NCBI RefSeq assembly: GCF_000271405.2
Contig: NC_018081.1
Coordinates: 1,189,501 to 1,253,500, forward strand
Direction: 5' to 3'
Length of the DNA stretch: 64,000 bases
Source: Enterococcus hirae ATCC 9790
GTDB taxonomy: Bacteria; Bacillota; Bacilli; Lactobacillales; Enterococcaceae
Part shown: piece by piece, positions 1 through 8,684 of the stretch
How positions within the stretch are numbered: position 1 is the stretch's first letter
Layout of the letters: every line of letters starts with the position of its first letter
Made by a program: the position numbers and the translations under genes
Notes under the pieces: generated by a model
Databases searched by the model: none
The model's input: only the letters and a program-made list of their open reading frames with translations
Told to the model about the DNA's origin: nothing

Positions 1-765
1 TGGTTGATCAGTATTGGAGATGAAACAGCAGATCCCGATAAGATCCCTGAGAGTTATCAATATGCCAAAGATAATTTACAACTGCATCAATTTTACGGTG
101 AAAAAGATCAACATATCTTTTTTGCCGAACAAGAAGCAGCGAAAGAACAGGCAATTGATTTTTCTTCGTTTAATCGTGTGTTAAAAAGCGGGCAATTGGC
201 TAGTGCCCAACAAATGATCACTCAATTTTTTGACCAATTCCAAACTGCTGTGATGACACCGGATGATATCCGTCATTTTAGTTTTTTGTTGTTTATGGAT
301 ATCCACCGGGAATTGATTCGGCTAGAAGACGATGAATATTTAAAAGGGATTCAACAGATCAATCAAGCAAAAACAGTCCAAGAACTGCATCAACTCTTAC
401 TATCTTTGATCAAGGAACAGCAAAAACAAGTCCGATATAGCGAGAATGTCGAACGAGTGATGACGATCTTACACGAACACTACCGAGAACCTTTAACCTT
501 GAAAGAAGTTTCAGAAAGCCTGCATTTGAATGTGATGTATTTGGGGCAATTATTCAAAAAAGAAACGAAAAAAAGTTTTTCAACTTATTTAAATCATCTC
601 AGAATGGAACAAGCGAAATGGTTGCTGCTGCATAGCAATCAAAATATCAATGAAATTTCTAGTGAGATCGGCTACAACAAAACAACCTATTTTTCAAAGT
701 TGTTCAAAAAAATCGTCGGCAAGTCACCAAAAGAATATCGTGAAAAGAATGGAATGATCGTATAA
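1..765 (+). CDS. AraC/YesN-type response regulator, C-terminal part (5' truncated)
   Basis: The reading frame is open from the first base, so the start and presumably the receiver domain lie to the left of the window. The last ~100 residues form a typical AraC-type DNA-binding domain with two helix-turn-helix units. The first is around LTLKEVSESLHLNVMYLGQLFKK; the second ends in the family signature YFSKLFKKIVGKSPKEYR. The preceding ~150 residues are helical and charged, as in the linker of YesN-type two-component regulators. Such proteins usually control a neighbouring sugar ABC transporter or glycosidase operon, which would be outside this window. The DNA-binding assignment is firm; the YesN subtype is inferred from the spacer region. 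Confidence 0.8.
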   Translation, partial: WLISIGDETADPDKIPESYQYAKDNLQLHQFYGEKDQHIFFAEQEAAKEQAIDFSSFNRVLKSGQLASAQQMITQFFDQFQTAVMTPDDIRHFSFLLFMDIHRELIRLEDDEYLKGIQQINQAKTVQELHQLLLSLIKEQQKQVRYSENVERVMTILHEHYREPLTLKEVSESLHLNVMYLGQLFKKETKKSFSTYLNHLRMEQAKWLLLHSNQNINEISSEIGYNKTTYFSKLFKKIVGKSPKEYREKNGMIV

Positions 766-841
766 AATCAGCTACTGTGGTTCAGAGGAAAGTGCTCATT
801 ACCCTCATCAAGTAAATCCAAGGTGCTGCATGTCTTGAAGC

Positions 842-870
842 TTGTTTAAATTAGTATAATTCGGTACAAT
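842..870 (+). promoter_or_regulatory. Candidate promoter of the DUF998 gene
   Basis: TTGTTT at 842-847 and TACAAT at 865-870 are 17 bp apart. A second -10-like TATAAT lies at 855-860 without a good -35 at standard spacing. Confidence 0.4.
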
Positions 871-872
871 TT

Positions 873-891
873 TTCTAGATGATGTCTAGAA
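873..891. promoter_or_regulatory. Inverted repeat next to the promoter (possible operator)
   Basis: TTCTAGATGATGTCTAGAA is a perfect 7-bp inverted repeat around a 5-bp centre. It sits immediately downstream of the putative -10, where a repressor would block initiation. No T-run follows, so it is not a terminator. Confidence 0.4.
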
Positions 892-951
892 TTTTGAAAG
901 AAAGCGAGCATGAAACTTTCTTTTTTCTGGTTGGTGAAAAGAGGATGCAGG

Positions 952-1587
952 ATGGATTTTTTACGTAAATATGGATTTTATTTTTTATTGTCAGGAGTAG
1001 TAAGTGATTTTCTGACGCCGTATGTTTTAGGGATTTTTTATCCCAAACTTAATCAAATGACTGCTGTGATCAGTCTTTTTGGGGATGTTGGTAGTCCCGT
1101 ACGAAAAGCATTTTTGATTTGGTCGGTCATATCTGGCTGCTTGTATGTTTTGGCAATGCCAGCGTTATATCAAGCTTTTGTTACTACTTCAAAACCACTT
1201 GCTTTATTAGTGACAGCTGCCATCGGTCTATATGGTGTTACAGATTGTATTTTTACCGGGTTATTTAGTGTGGACACGAACGAAACTTCTTGGAATTTTT
1301 CGACTTGGATCCACAATCTTGGTTCAGGGATTGGGTATGGTGGATTTATTTTGTTCCCTTTATTTGTTTTCTTATTGTATCGCAAAATGGGCGATGCACA
1401 ATTAACTCAATCGTTTTTTATTTTACTAGTTGCCAGCTTGGTTTTTGCAGGAATTTATGGCGCAGCACGTATTCCCGGATTAAATCAATTGCCGGTTTTG
1501 AATCAGTTAGGTTTTTGTCAACGGATCAGTTTCTTCTTTAATTATTTACCAATTGTGTGGTTAAGTATCTTACACATTAGGGCATAG
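952..1587 (+). CDS. DUF998-family integral membrane protein
   Basis: A 211-residue, strongly hydrophobic protein with about six predicted membrane segments. The first begins near residue 8 (FYFLLSGVVSDFL) and the last ends at the C-terminus. The overall pattern matches DUF998 membrane proteins, whose function is unknown. The start at 952 is preferred over the in-frame ATG at 910 because it places the N-terminus just before the first membrane helix and follows a purine-rich AGAGGATGCAGG. It stands alone behind its own promoter-like sequence and an inverted repeat. Confidence 0.6.
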   Translation: MDFLRKYGFYFLLSGVVSDFLTPYVLGIFYPKLNQMTAVISLFGDVGSPVRKAFLIWSVISGCLYVLAMPALYQAFVTTSKPLALLVTAAIGLYGVTDCIFTGLFSVDTNETSWNFSTWIHNLGSGIGYGGFILFPLFVFLLYRKMGDAQLTQSFFILLVASLVFAGIYGAARIPGLNQLPVLNQLGFCQRISFFFNYLPIVWLSILHIRA

Positions 1588-1664
1588 CGGACTGTAGCCC
1601 TAACTAAATGCTGGAAATTCGTAAAACTGATTGAAACCACAGGACAAATGTGTCAGACTAAACC

Positions 1665-1697
1665 TTGACCGCACATCGTGATGTGCAAATGTATATC
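1665..1697 (+). promoter_or_regulatory. Candidate truA promoter with palindrome in the spacer
   Basis: TTGACC at 1665-1670 is followed by the inverted repeat GCACATCGTGATGTGC (1671-1686, 7-bp arms), then an AT-rich TGTATATC. The spacing to the -10-like sequence is 19 bp or more, longer than ideal, so promoter use is uncertain. Confidence 0.3.
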
Positions 1698-1710
1698 GTA
1701 GGGGAGTCTA

Positions 1711-2460
1711 ATGAAAGACATGAGAAATATCAAATTAACGATCGAATATGATGGGAAACGTTACTCAGGCTGGCAACGTCTGGGAGATGACGATAAAACG
1801 ATCCAAGGTAAAATCGAAGCAATCATCTCACAGATGACTGGAGAAAAAATTGAGATCATTGGATCGGGGCGCACGGATTCTGGGACACATGCCAGAGGAC
1901 AAGTGGCAAACTTTAAAACGACTTCTCAAATGAGTCGTAATGAAATGCTAACTTTTCTCAACCGCTATTTACCAAGAGATATCGTGATCAAAAAAGTGGA
2001 AGAAATGCCTGAACGCTTTCATGCTCGATACAATGCGACAGGGAAAAAATATAGCTATTATGTGTGGAATAATCCCATTCCAACTGTTTTTGAACGAAAT
2101 CATAGTTTCTATTTTCCGCAAGAACTAGACCTGGAAAAAATGAATGAAGCTTGTCAAAAACTAATGGGAAGTCATGATTTTATCGGGTTTTCTGCCTTGA
2201 AAAAATCAAAAAAATCAACAGTTCGTACAATTCATGAACTCTCAATCGAACAAGAAGGCGGCATGTTGCACTTTACCTTTGTGGGCAATGGCTTTTTGTA
2301 TAAGATGGTTCGGATCTTGATGGGTACACTCTTGGAAATCGGTACAGGAAAGTTACCTGTTTCGGCGATTGATGATATTTTTGAGAATAAAGTAAGACAA
2401 CAGGCAGGAGAAACCGTGCCGGCACATGGTTTATTTTTAGACGAAGTGTATTACCAATAA
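1711..2460 (+). CDS. truA: tRNA pseudouridine(38-40) synthase TruA
   Basis: 249 residues, normal length for TruA, which isomerises U38-U40 in the tRNA anticodon arm. The catalytic aspartate is visible at D56 in the signature GSGRTDSGTHARGQ. The tyrosine/arginine-rich region KKYSYYVWNN and the C-terminal VRILMGTLLEIG block are also typical. The start at 1711 follows TAGGGGAGTCTA, a good ribosome site; the ATG at 1720 is a weaker alternative. The gene is monocistronic here and ends at a terminator hairpin, whereas in many Firmicutes truA sits with the ecf transporter and rplM genes. Confidence 0.95.
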   Translation: MKDMRNIKLTIEYDGKRYSGWQRLGDDDKTIQGKIEAIISQMTGEKIEIIGSGRTDSGTHARGQVANFKTTSQMSRNEMLTFLNRYLPRDIVIKKVEEMPERFHARYNATGKKYSYYVWNNPIPTVFERNHSFYFPQELDLEKMNEACQKLMGSHDFIGFSALKKSKKSTVRTIHELSIEQEGGMLHFTFVGNGFLYKMVRILMGTLLEIGTGKLPVSAIDDIFENKVRQQAGETVPAHGLFLDEVYYQ

Positions 2461-2480
2461 ACATTCATATCAAATAGAAC

Positions 2481-2541
2481 AAACTGAGAGAGTCGTTTGA
2501 TTGCCTGTAGTAGGCAAAAGAATGGCTGTTTCAGTTTTTTT
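2481..2541 (+). terminator. truA terminator
   Basis: AAACTGA (2481) pairs with TCAGTTT (2531) around an inner hairpin TTGCCT/AGGCAA, followed by a run of seven T. Confidence 0.6.
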
Positions 2542-2655
2542 GAGTAGCCTACGCTCGCCCATGACTCCTCTAAGCGGTCTATTCGCAATTTCGCTAGTTT
2601 CGTGATACATTCAGGACGAATTTACATATTTGACCAAGAAGTGAGGGGAAAAGTG

Positions 2656-3465
2656 GTGGAGCAAGAGCTAGCAGAATTATACAATCTCATTTTAAACCCT
2701 AATACCCGTGAATGGGAACGGACATTGTTGATCCAAGCGAAAAACCAAGTAGGGGAAAGAAAACAAAGAAAAGAAATCCTTGAAATGATTGAAGTCTCTT
2801 TACGACCACTAGCACTTCGGGGGAATTTGACGCCTGACGTCATGGACTTTTATTTGAAGATCACCCATGATCCGATGGGACAAGTGTCTTACGACTTTGC
2901 GAAACACCAGATCATCGATGAAAGCTATCAAGAAAAAGCCGTCTTTGCCGGGGGCTGTTTCTGGTGCTTAGTCGAACCGTTTGAAACACGGCAAGGGATT
3001 ATTTCCGTGTTGTCCGGATATACTGGCGGGGAGGTCGAACATCCTAACTATGACCAAGTTAGCAGTGGCACGACTGGGCATGTGGAAGCAGTGGAGATTA
3101 TTTTTGATCGGCGAATGATAAACTATGAAGAACTATTAGCGATTTTTTGGCAAGTCACCGATCCAACAGATGCCTTTGGACAGTTTCAGGATCGTGGGAA
3201 TCAATACCGCTCCATCATTTTTGTAGAAAATGAAGAACAAAAAATACTAGCAGAAAAATCCAAGCAACAAGTGATCGCTTCGCATCAGTTTGCGGAACCA
3301 ATCGTCACACAGATCAAGCCAGCAACAACTTTTTGGCCTGCTGAAAATTATCATCAACAATTTTACAAAAAACAACAAAAACGTTATAAGAAGATCAAGA
3401 AGTCTCATCAACAATTTTTATTTTTTAAGCGGGCAAAGAAAAAATGGTCTGGAGGAGACGAATAA
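2656..3465 (+). CDS. msrA: Peptide methionine sulfoxide reductase A with N-terminal extension
   Basis: Residues ~95-245 are a classic MsrA domain, which reduces methionine-S-sulfoxide. The nucleophile is C101 in GGCFWC, followed by [24 protein letters not shown] and QYRSIIF. A second Cys (C104) follows directly, unlike the common GCFWG. About 95 residues precede the domain ([21 protein letters not shown]), an extension I associate with MsrA of lactic acid bacteria. The C-terminal tail is very lysine-rich. No ATG fits: the frame is open from a GTG at 2602 without a ribosome site. The GTG at 2656 follows GAGGGGAA at proper distance and is preferred. Confidence 0.88.
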   Translation: MEQELAELYNLILNPNTREWERTLLIQAKNQVGERKQRKEILEMIEVSLRPLALRGNLTPDVMDFYLKITHDPMGQVSYDFAKHQIIDESYQEKAVFAGGCFWCLVEPFETRQGIISVLSGYTGGEVEHPNYDQVSSGTTGHVEAVEIIFDRRMINYEELLAIFWQVTDPTDAFGQFQDRGNQYRSIIFVENEEQKILAEKSKQQVIASHQFAEPIVTQIKPATTFWPAENYHQQFYKKQQKRYKKIKKSHQQFLFFKRAKKKWSGGDE

Positions 3466-3671
3466 GTACACTTATTCATTAGCAGTCACCTGATTCCATT
3501 ACTTTCTTAGGGACATTTTCCCAATGAGCCGACGATTTTTCTTGTGGCAAAAAAAGATTCCTGTTAGCAATTCACCATTGATAAGCGTATAATTCACATA
3601 GAACAATAGTTATCAACAACGAAATATCACATACGCAGATTAGGAAAAAGAAGTGGTAAACCATATTTTTT

Positions 3672-3685
3672 TGAAAGCGTATACT
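3672..3685. promoter_or_regulatory. Weak cre-like site
   Basis: TGAAAGCGTATACT matches the CcpA box TGWNANCGNTNWCA at all but two conserved positions. It lies 22 bp before the start codon of the aldo/keto reductase gene. Confidence 0.3.
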
Positions 3686-3706
3686 TTTTTAGGAGGAGAA
3701 GAATAT

Positions 3707-4699
3707 ATGTATGTAGCAAATCAGCAGCGATACGAAAAAATGACGTATCGAAAAACTGGAAAATCTGGGTTGAGATTGCCTTTGCTGTCTTTAGGATTAT
3801 GGCAAAACTTTGGTGATTATGATCCTATAAGTAATCAACGGGAAATTTTACGTGGTGCCTTTGATATGGGGATCACACATTTTGATTTAGCCAATAACTA
3901 TGGTGGTCCAGCAGGAGCAGCAGAGAAAAACTTTGGTCGGATCTTTAAAGAAGACTTTCAAACGTATCGTGATGAAATGATCATTTCAACCAAAGCAGGT
4001 TATTACATGTGGGAAGGACCTTATGGGGAATGGGGTTCCCGTAAATCGATCATTGCTAGTTGTGATCAAAGCCTCAAACGGATGGGGTTAGATTACGTAG
4101 ATATCTTTTATCATCATCGTTCTGATCCAGATACACCTTTGGAAGAAACGGCAGAAGCGCTTATGCAATTAGTTCGTCAAGGGAAAACACTGTATATTGG
4201 GATCTCCAACTACAACGGGGAAGACACGAAGAAAATGTCTGCTATCTTACGTGAAATGAACGCTCCATTTATTATCCACCAAATGCGTTACAATATGTTT
4301 TCAAGAGAGTTATTAGAAGAAGATTTAGCACCTGTTTTAGAAGAGACAGGTCTGGGAGCTATTACTTTTAGTCCTTTAGCGCAAGGGTTATTAACTAAAC
4401 GCTATTTACATGGGATTCCAGAAGATTCTCGAGCCCATCGTAAAGAAATTCCTTTTCTATCAGAAGATCAAGTGGCACCTACATTGGGTAAGATCAAGCA
4501 ATTACAGGATTTAGCTGATTTGCGTGGACAGACATTAGCACAAATGGCTTTAGCATGGAATCTACGACAAGAGTCAGTGACCAGTGTGCTTGTAGGCGCT
4601 AGTCGACTTAGTCAATTAGAAGAAAGTGTTCGGATGATGGATAATCTTTCCTTCTCACCTGAAGAAGAACAGAAAATTGAACAAATCTTAGGACACTAA
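3707..4699 (+). CDS. Aldo/keto reductase (YghZ/GPR-like)
   Basis: 330 residues with an aldo/keto reductase TIM barrel. The catalytic tetrad is visible: D60 and Y65 (HFDLANNYG), K96 (ISTKAGY) and H136/H137 (FYHHRSD). NADPH-binding elements appear near the C-terminus (VTSVLVGASRLSQLEESV). The opening RYEKMTYRKTGKSGLRLPLLSLGLW resembles the L-glyceraldehyde-3-phosphate reductase/YghZ branch, which also reduces methylglyoxal-type aldehydes. The start at 3707 follows a near-perfect AGGAGGAG; the in-frame GTG further upstream has none. It stands alone, possibly under weak catabolite control. Confidence 0.85.
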   Translation: MYVANQQRYEKMTYRKTGKSGLRLPLLSLGLWQNFGDYDPISNQREILRGAFDMGITHFDLANNYGGPAGAAEKNFGRIFKEDFQTYRDEMIISTKAGYYMWEGPYGEWGSRKSIIASCDQSLKRMGLDYVDIFYHHRSDPDTPLEETAEALMQLVRQGKTLYIGISNYNGEDTKKMSAILREMNAPFIIHQMRYNMFSRELLEEDLAPVLEETGLGAITFSPLAQGLLTKRYLHGIPEDSRAHRKEIPFLSEDQVAPTLGKIKQLQDLADLRGQTLAQMALAWNLRQESVTSVLVGASRLSQLEESVRMMDNLSFSPEEEQKIEQILGH

Positions 4700-4752
4700 T
4701 GAAAGCTGTTTTTTCCTTTTTCTCAGAAAAATAACGTAAAGGAGGAGTGGCC

Positions 4753-5426
4753 ATGGCTCATCAAGATTACGTTCATCTGAAAACAATTGATACAGATATT
4801 CGTTCATTTATTTTACAAAAAATAAGAAACTGACCATAGAGTCCCAAATCCCTTTTATTACCTTTATGAATTATCATTTTGAGTATATAAAAGAAAAAAT
4901 CATTCAAGACCAGAATGAAACAAAAAAAATTAATCAAGAAATGCTAGAGCAGTTGAAAAATAAGCAAATAATTAGTCAAAATTTAAATACAACGATCAAT
5001 CAAAAAGCGACTTTTGGTCAAAAATCAGCAGATGCAATTGCCAAGTTTGGTGGTAGTTGGCCGTTTATATTTCTCTTTGTAGTGATTTTAGGTAGTTGGA
5101 TCTTGTTGAATACGTTACATTTTTTGGGGCTATCATTTGATCGATATCCGTTCATTCTTTTGAACTTAGTGCTTTCTTGTTTAGCTGCTATCCAAGCACC
5201 GATCATTATGATGAGTCAAAACAGACAAGCAACTAGAGATCGGATAGCAGCCGACCATGATTATCAAACAAACCTAAAAGCTGAGTTAGAAATTAGTTTG
5301 TTGCATGAAAAAATCGATTATTTGATGTCACAGCAATGGCAACAAATGCTAGAATTACAACAATTACAAATTGAGTTATTAACCCAATTAAACAAAAAAT
5401 TTCAAGAAACGACCAAAAGTGAATAG
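4753..5426 (+). pseudogene. DUF1003 membrane protein, frameshifted near the N-terminus
   Basis: Translation should begin at ATG 4753, which follows AAAGGAGGAG. That frame stops after 26 codons (MAHQDYVHLKTIDTDIRSF...). The rest is open in another frame, ending at 5426: MNYHFEYIKEKI, two membrane segments (WPFIFLFVVILGSWILLN; PFILLNLVLSCLAAIQAPIIM), then the NRQATRDRIAADHDY motif and a coiled coil typical of DUF1003. Adding one A to the A6 run at 4817-4822 joins both frames into 224 residues. The intact function is unknown. Either a sequencing error or a real slippage mutation; a shortened protein from ATG 4866 would keep the membrane part. Confidence 0.75.
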
Positions 5427-5443
5427 TAGGACAAGCAGATGAA

Positions 5444-5501
5444 AAATAAGCTGGAATTCGCTCAAAGGAGTCATTTTTGCGAAACTACGGCTTATTTTTT
5501 T
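5444..5501 (+). terminator. Terminator after the DUF1003 gene
   Basis: AAATAAGC (5444) pairs with GCTTATTT (5490), followed by T7. Confidence 0.55.
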
Positions 5502-5547
5502 GATACCATGAATTAGTTACACAAATTTATCAGAGAAATGATCAACG

Positions 5548-5573
5548 TTTGCACACTAATTTTAGTGTGCAAA
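5548..5573. promoter_or_regulatory. Perfect 26-bp palindrome upstream of PTS operon
   Basis: Arms TTTGCACACTAA and TTAGTGTGCAAA are separated by only two bases. No T-run follows on either strand, so an operator is more likely than a terminator. A further half-site AGTGTGCA lies at 5583-5590. It may bind the specific regulator of the downstream PTS genes, which is not encoded next to them. Confidence 0.5.
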
Positions 5574-5607
5574 GAAAAAAGAAGTGTGCATCTATACAGT
5601 GTCCTCT

Positions 5608-5645
5608 TGAAAGCGTTAGCACGACAAGGGATTAAAGCGCTTTAA
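5608..5645. promoter_or_regulatory. Two cre-like sites before PTS operon
   Basis: TGAAAGCGTTAGCA (5608-5621) fits the CcpA box with one mismatch. The palindrome TTAAAGCGCTTTAA (5632-5645) also resembles a cre. A -35-like TTGGCA follows at 5649. Catabolite repression of the PTS genes is expected. Confidence 0.55.
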
Positions 5646-5706
5646 AAGTTGGCACGGTAATTGCTTTATATAAAAGTGTAAGATACAAGAAAGGGAAGTG
5701 TAGAAA

Positions 5707-6027
5707 ATGGAAAAGAAAACAATCATGCTTGTATGCTCAGCTGGAATGAGTACTAGTTTATTAGTAACAAAAATGCAAAAAGCGGCAGAAGAAAAAGGAA
5801 TCGAGGCTGATATCTTTGCAGTATCTGCTTCAGATGCAGACAATCAATTAGAATCAAAAAATGTAGACGTTTTACTTTTAGGTCCACAAGTACGTTTTAT
5901 GCAAAATCAATTTGCTGAAAAATTAGCACCAAAAGGAATTCCTCTAGATGTAATCAATATGCAAGATTACGGTATGATGAACGGTGCCAAAGTATTAGAA
6001 CAAGCAGAATCATTAATCAATAAATAA
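5707..6027 (+). CDS. PTS lactose/cellobiose-type EIIB
   Basis: 106 residues, the usual size of a free-standing cellobiose-type IIB protein. The phosphocysteine is C10 in MLVCSAGMSTSLLV, the P-loop that accepts phosphate from IIA and passes it to the incoming beta-glucoside. It is the first gene of a IIB-IIA-IIC operon, separated from IIA by 15 bp. No phospho-beta-glucosidase gene accompanies the operon, so the substrate (cellobiose, chitobiose or another beta-glucoside) cannot be read from context. Start follows GAAAGGGAAGTG. Confidence 0.9.
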   Translation: MEKKTIMLVCSAGMSTSLLVTKMQKAAEEKGIEADIFAVSASDADNQLESKNVDVLLLGPQVRFMQNQFAEKLAPKGIPLDVINMQDYGMMNGAKVLEQAESLINK

Positions 6028-6042
6028 TGGAGGAAACCAACA

Positions 6043-6360
6043 ATGCAAGAGCAAAAAAATCTTGAAGCAATCATGGGTTTGATCATGTTTGGCGGAAATG
6101 CAAAAAGCGATGCAATGGAAGCGATTGCTGCAGCGAAAAAAGGAGATTTTGAGTTAGCTGATGCAAAAATCAAAGATGCAGAAGAATCTTTAGTGCAAGC
6201 TCATCACTCTCAAACAGAAATGTTAACACAAGAAGCACAAGGTAATCATATGGAAGTGACTTTATTGACGGTTCACAGCCAAGATCATCTGATGACTTCG
6301 ATTGCATTTACAGATTTAGCAAAAGAAATCATTGATTTATATCGACGTTTAGATGCTTAA
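6043..6360 (+). CDS. PTS lactose/cellobiose-type EIIA
   Basis: 105 residues of the Lac-family IIA fold, a three-helix bundle that works as a trimer. The phosphorylated histidine is H78 in TVHSQDHLMT, with the nearby D81 that binds magnesium in this family. It takes phosphate from HPr and hands it to the IIB protein encoded just upstream. The start follows TGGAGGAAACCAACA, an almost ideal ribosome site. Confidence 0.9.
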   Translation: MQEQKNLEAIMGLIMFGGNAKSDAMEAIAAAKKGDFELADAKIKDAEESLVQAHHSQTEMLTQEAQGNHMEVTLLTVHSQDHLMTSIAFTDLAKEIIDLYRRLDA

Positions 6361-6394
6361 AGTAAACTGGTGAAATAGAAAAGAGGAAAGAAAC

Positions 6395-7648
6395 ATGGAT
6401 AAATTTGTTGCATTTATGGAGAAACATTTTATACCTGTGGCATCAAAAATTGGTGCTCAACGTCATTTAGTAGCGATTCGTGATTCATTTATGGTCAGTA
6501 TGCCTTTGATGATTTTAGGTGCGTTAGCAGTAATGATCAATAACTTGCCTATTCCTGGTTTCCAAGAATTAATGAATAAAATTTTTGGTGGCGAAGCTTG
6601 GAAAGGATTTGGCGCAGCTGCTTGGAATGGTACATTTGCGATTCTTTCAGTTTTGATCGCCTTTCTACTTGCTTATCATTTGGCAAATGGTTATCGTAAA
6701 GACGGCGTTTCTGCTGGAGTAATTTCTTTAGGTTCATTCTTCGCATTAGGCGGAGCGTTGGGCATGAGCTCAAACGGTTTATTTATTGCAATTATTGTTG
6801 GGATTATTTCAACAGAAATCTTTGTTCGTTTAAGTGGAAATGAAAAATTAATCATCAAAATGCCTGATGGCGTGCCACCAGCTGTAGCTAAAGCCTTTGC
6901 TTCATTATTACCTGCAATGATCACGATCTCATTCTTTGCTTTGATTGCTGCGATCTTTGCTGCATTTGGTGTAGATGATATCGTAGGCGCGTTTTATACA
7001 ATTGTCCAAGAACCATTCATGGGACTAGCCAATTCTTATCCTTCAGCTTTGTTGTTAGCATTCATTACACCATTCTTATGGTTCTTTGGATTACACGGAG
7101 CAAACATGGTAGACCCTTTGATGCAAACAATCAATGCACCAGCAATCGAAGCGAATGTTAATGCGATTGCTGCTGGTCATAGCGCACCATACATTGTAAA
7201 CAAACCTTTCTTTGATAGCTTTGTCAACTTAGGTGGTACAGGGGCAACATTAGGTCTGTTGCTAGCAATTTATTTAGTGGGACGTAGAAATAAACCTTAT
7301 ATGGTTGTTACGAACTTGTCGATCGCACCAGGTGTTTTCAATATCAATGAACCAACAATGTTTGGTTTACCAATCGTATTGAACCCAATTATGTTTATTC
7401 CGTTTATTTTAACCCCAATGGTTTTAGTATCTGTTGCTTATTTTGCTACTGCTACCGGACTAGTTCCAGCTGCAACGGTGATGCCACCATGGGTAACACC
7501 ACCAGTAATCGGTGGGGTATTAGCAACAAAAAGTATCGCTGGCGGTGTCTTAGCTGCTATCAACTTAATCTTATCTGTCTTGATTTACCTACCATTTGTG
7601 AAAGTAGCGACAGTTCAAGAAAAAAGAAAAGAAGCATTAAACGGCTAA
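6395..7648 (+). CDS. PTS lactose/cellobiose-type EIIC permease
   Basis: 417 residues with about ten hydrophobic segments. It carries IIC-family blocks of the Lac group: LRDSFMVSMPLMILG-like (here IRDSFMVSMPLMILG), LWFFGLHGANMV, GGTGATLGL and the substrate-site region FNINEPTMFGLPIVLNP, whose conserved Glu contacts the sugar. It is the membrane channel of the three-gene PTS. The length is slightly short of the ~430-450 usual for cellobiose IIC but no domain is missing. RBS AGAGGAAAG precedes the ATG. Confidence 0.92.
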   Translation: MDKFVAFMEKHFIPVASKIGAQRHLVAIRDSFMVSMPLMILGALAVMINNLPIPGFQELMNKIFGGEAWKGFGAAAWNGTFAILSVLIAFLLAYHLANGYRKDGVSAGVISLGSFFALGGALGMSSNGLFIAIIVGIISTEIFVRLSGNEKLIIKMPDGVPPAVAKAFASLLPAMITISFFALIAAIFAAFGVDDIVGAFYTIVQEPFMGLANSYPSALLLAFITPFLWFFGLHGANMVDPLMQTINAPAIEANVNAIAAGHSAPYIVNKPFFDSFVNLGGTGATLGLLLAIYLVGRRNKPYMVVTNLSIAPGVFNINEPTMFGLPIVLNPIMFIPFILTPMVLVSVAYFATATGLVPAATVMPPWVTPPVIGGVLATKSIAGGVLAAINLILSVLIYLPFVKVATVQEKRKEALNG

Positions 7649-7733
7649 AAGCACATAAAAGAAAGAAACAGCACATACAATCAAAAGTAGCTATTCTTTA
7701 GTGAAAAGATCTTGTTTCGTTTAATGAGCGATC

Positions 7734-7778
7734 AAAAAAAACAGTTGTCTGACAGAGGTCATGATAACTGTTTTTTTT
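7734..7778 (+). terminator. PTS operon terminator
   Basis: AAAACAGTTGTC pairs with GATAACTGTTTT, followed by T8. Confidence 0.75.
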
Positions 7779-7919
7779 GGATAAATGGCTCAAGGATAGC
7801 TTTCTTTTTTCTTAGTGAAAAAGAAGGATAAAAGGAGTTTTTTTTGGAGTTTAAAAAAAACCATTTCGATAACAAGCGTGCTATAATAGTGCAAATGTAT
7901 AGGGGAGTGAAAGGACGAA

Positions 7920-8387
7920 ATGAAAGGTTATGAGTTGGTTAAGATCAGAGAAAGACCTGAATGGTTGGAACAGGCAGCGCAATGGTTTACGTCAAAATGG
8001 CATCTTCCGCTTTCCTTTTACCAAGAGAGCATGGAAGATTCTCTTCAATCATCTAACGCTGTTCCTCAATGGTATATAGTCGTGACGTCAGAACAAAAAA
8101 TTATCGCTGGAGCAGGGGTCATCGCGAATGATTTTCATGATCGTCCAGATTTGACTCCGAATGTTTGTGCGTTGTTTGTTGAAAAAGAATATCGTAATCA
8201 AGGAATTGCCAAAGAGATTTTATCATTTATTCGAAAGGATATGGGGGCGCTTGGGATTTCGCAGCTCTATGTAGCGACTGACCATACAGGTTTTTATGAA
8301 AGATATGAGTGGGAATATCTGACGACAGTGCAAGATAATGAAGGGATCCCGGTTTATTTATATCAACTAGCGATTTTTACAACGTGA
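7920..8387 (+). CDS. GNAT-family N-acetyltransferase
   Basis: 155 residues with the GNAT fold. The strand ALFVEKEYRN leads into the acetyl-CoA pyrophosphate-binding loop RNQGIA, followed by a helix (KEILSFIRKDM) and the late motif GFYERYEWE. The N-terminus (LVKIRERPEWLEQAAQWF) resembles small acetyltransferases of unknown substrate in lactic acid bacteria. It is monocistronic, with a -10-like TATAAT at 7882-7887. It is flanked by terminators on both sides. Confidence 0.8.
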   Translation: MKGYELVKIRERPEWLEQAAQWFTSKWHLPLSFYQESMEDSLQSSNAVPQWYIVVTSEQKIIAGAGVIANDFHDRPDLTPNVCALFVEKEYRNQGIAKEILSFIRKDMGALGISQLYVATDHTGFYERYEWEYLTTVQDNEGIPVYLYQLAIFTT

Positions 8388-8395
8388 TCGGAGTT

Positions 8396-8438
8396 GATTA
8401 CTCAAAAGGGTTCTTTGTCTGATCAGTAATCTTTTGTT
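8396..8438 (+). terminator. Terminator after GNAT gene
   Basis: GATTACT (8396) pairs with AGTAATC (8425), followed by TTTTGTTT. Confidence 0.5.
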
Positions 8439-8546
8439 TCTGGTGAGCAATGCCAAGAAAAATCGGAAATTGTTTTTTGATGCTATTTTTGTTGGTATAT
8501 TGGTTATTCGAGTATTATTTAGTGGACGGTACTATTTTTTAGCTTC

Positions 8547-8592
8547 AAAAAAATTCCAGGAGCAATAGAAAGTTCTATCAGTCCTGGAATTT
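8547..8592 (-). terminator. Terminator of the adh-yrhK operon
   Basis: On the minus strand an 11-bp perfect stem (AAATTCCAGGA/TCCTGGAATTT) is followed by a T-run. Confidence 0.8.
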
Positions 8593-8684
8593 AGAATGGT
8601 TGATTTGTTGGAAAAGCATGAATGAGCTCGCTATCCTAAATAGGCGTTCCGTCTTTTTACCGAAAAATTAGGAAGCTTTCTTAT

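Noticed and set aside
2602..2655. Upstream GTG start for msrA
   Set aside because: No ribosome site precedes it, whereas GTG 2656 follows GAGGGGAA at good spacing.
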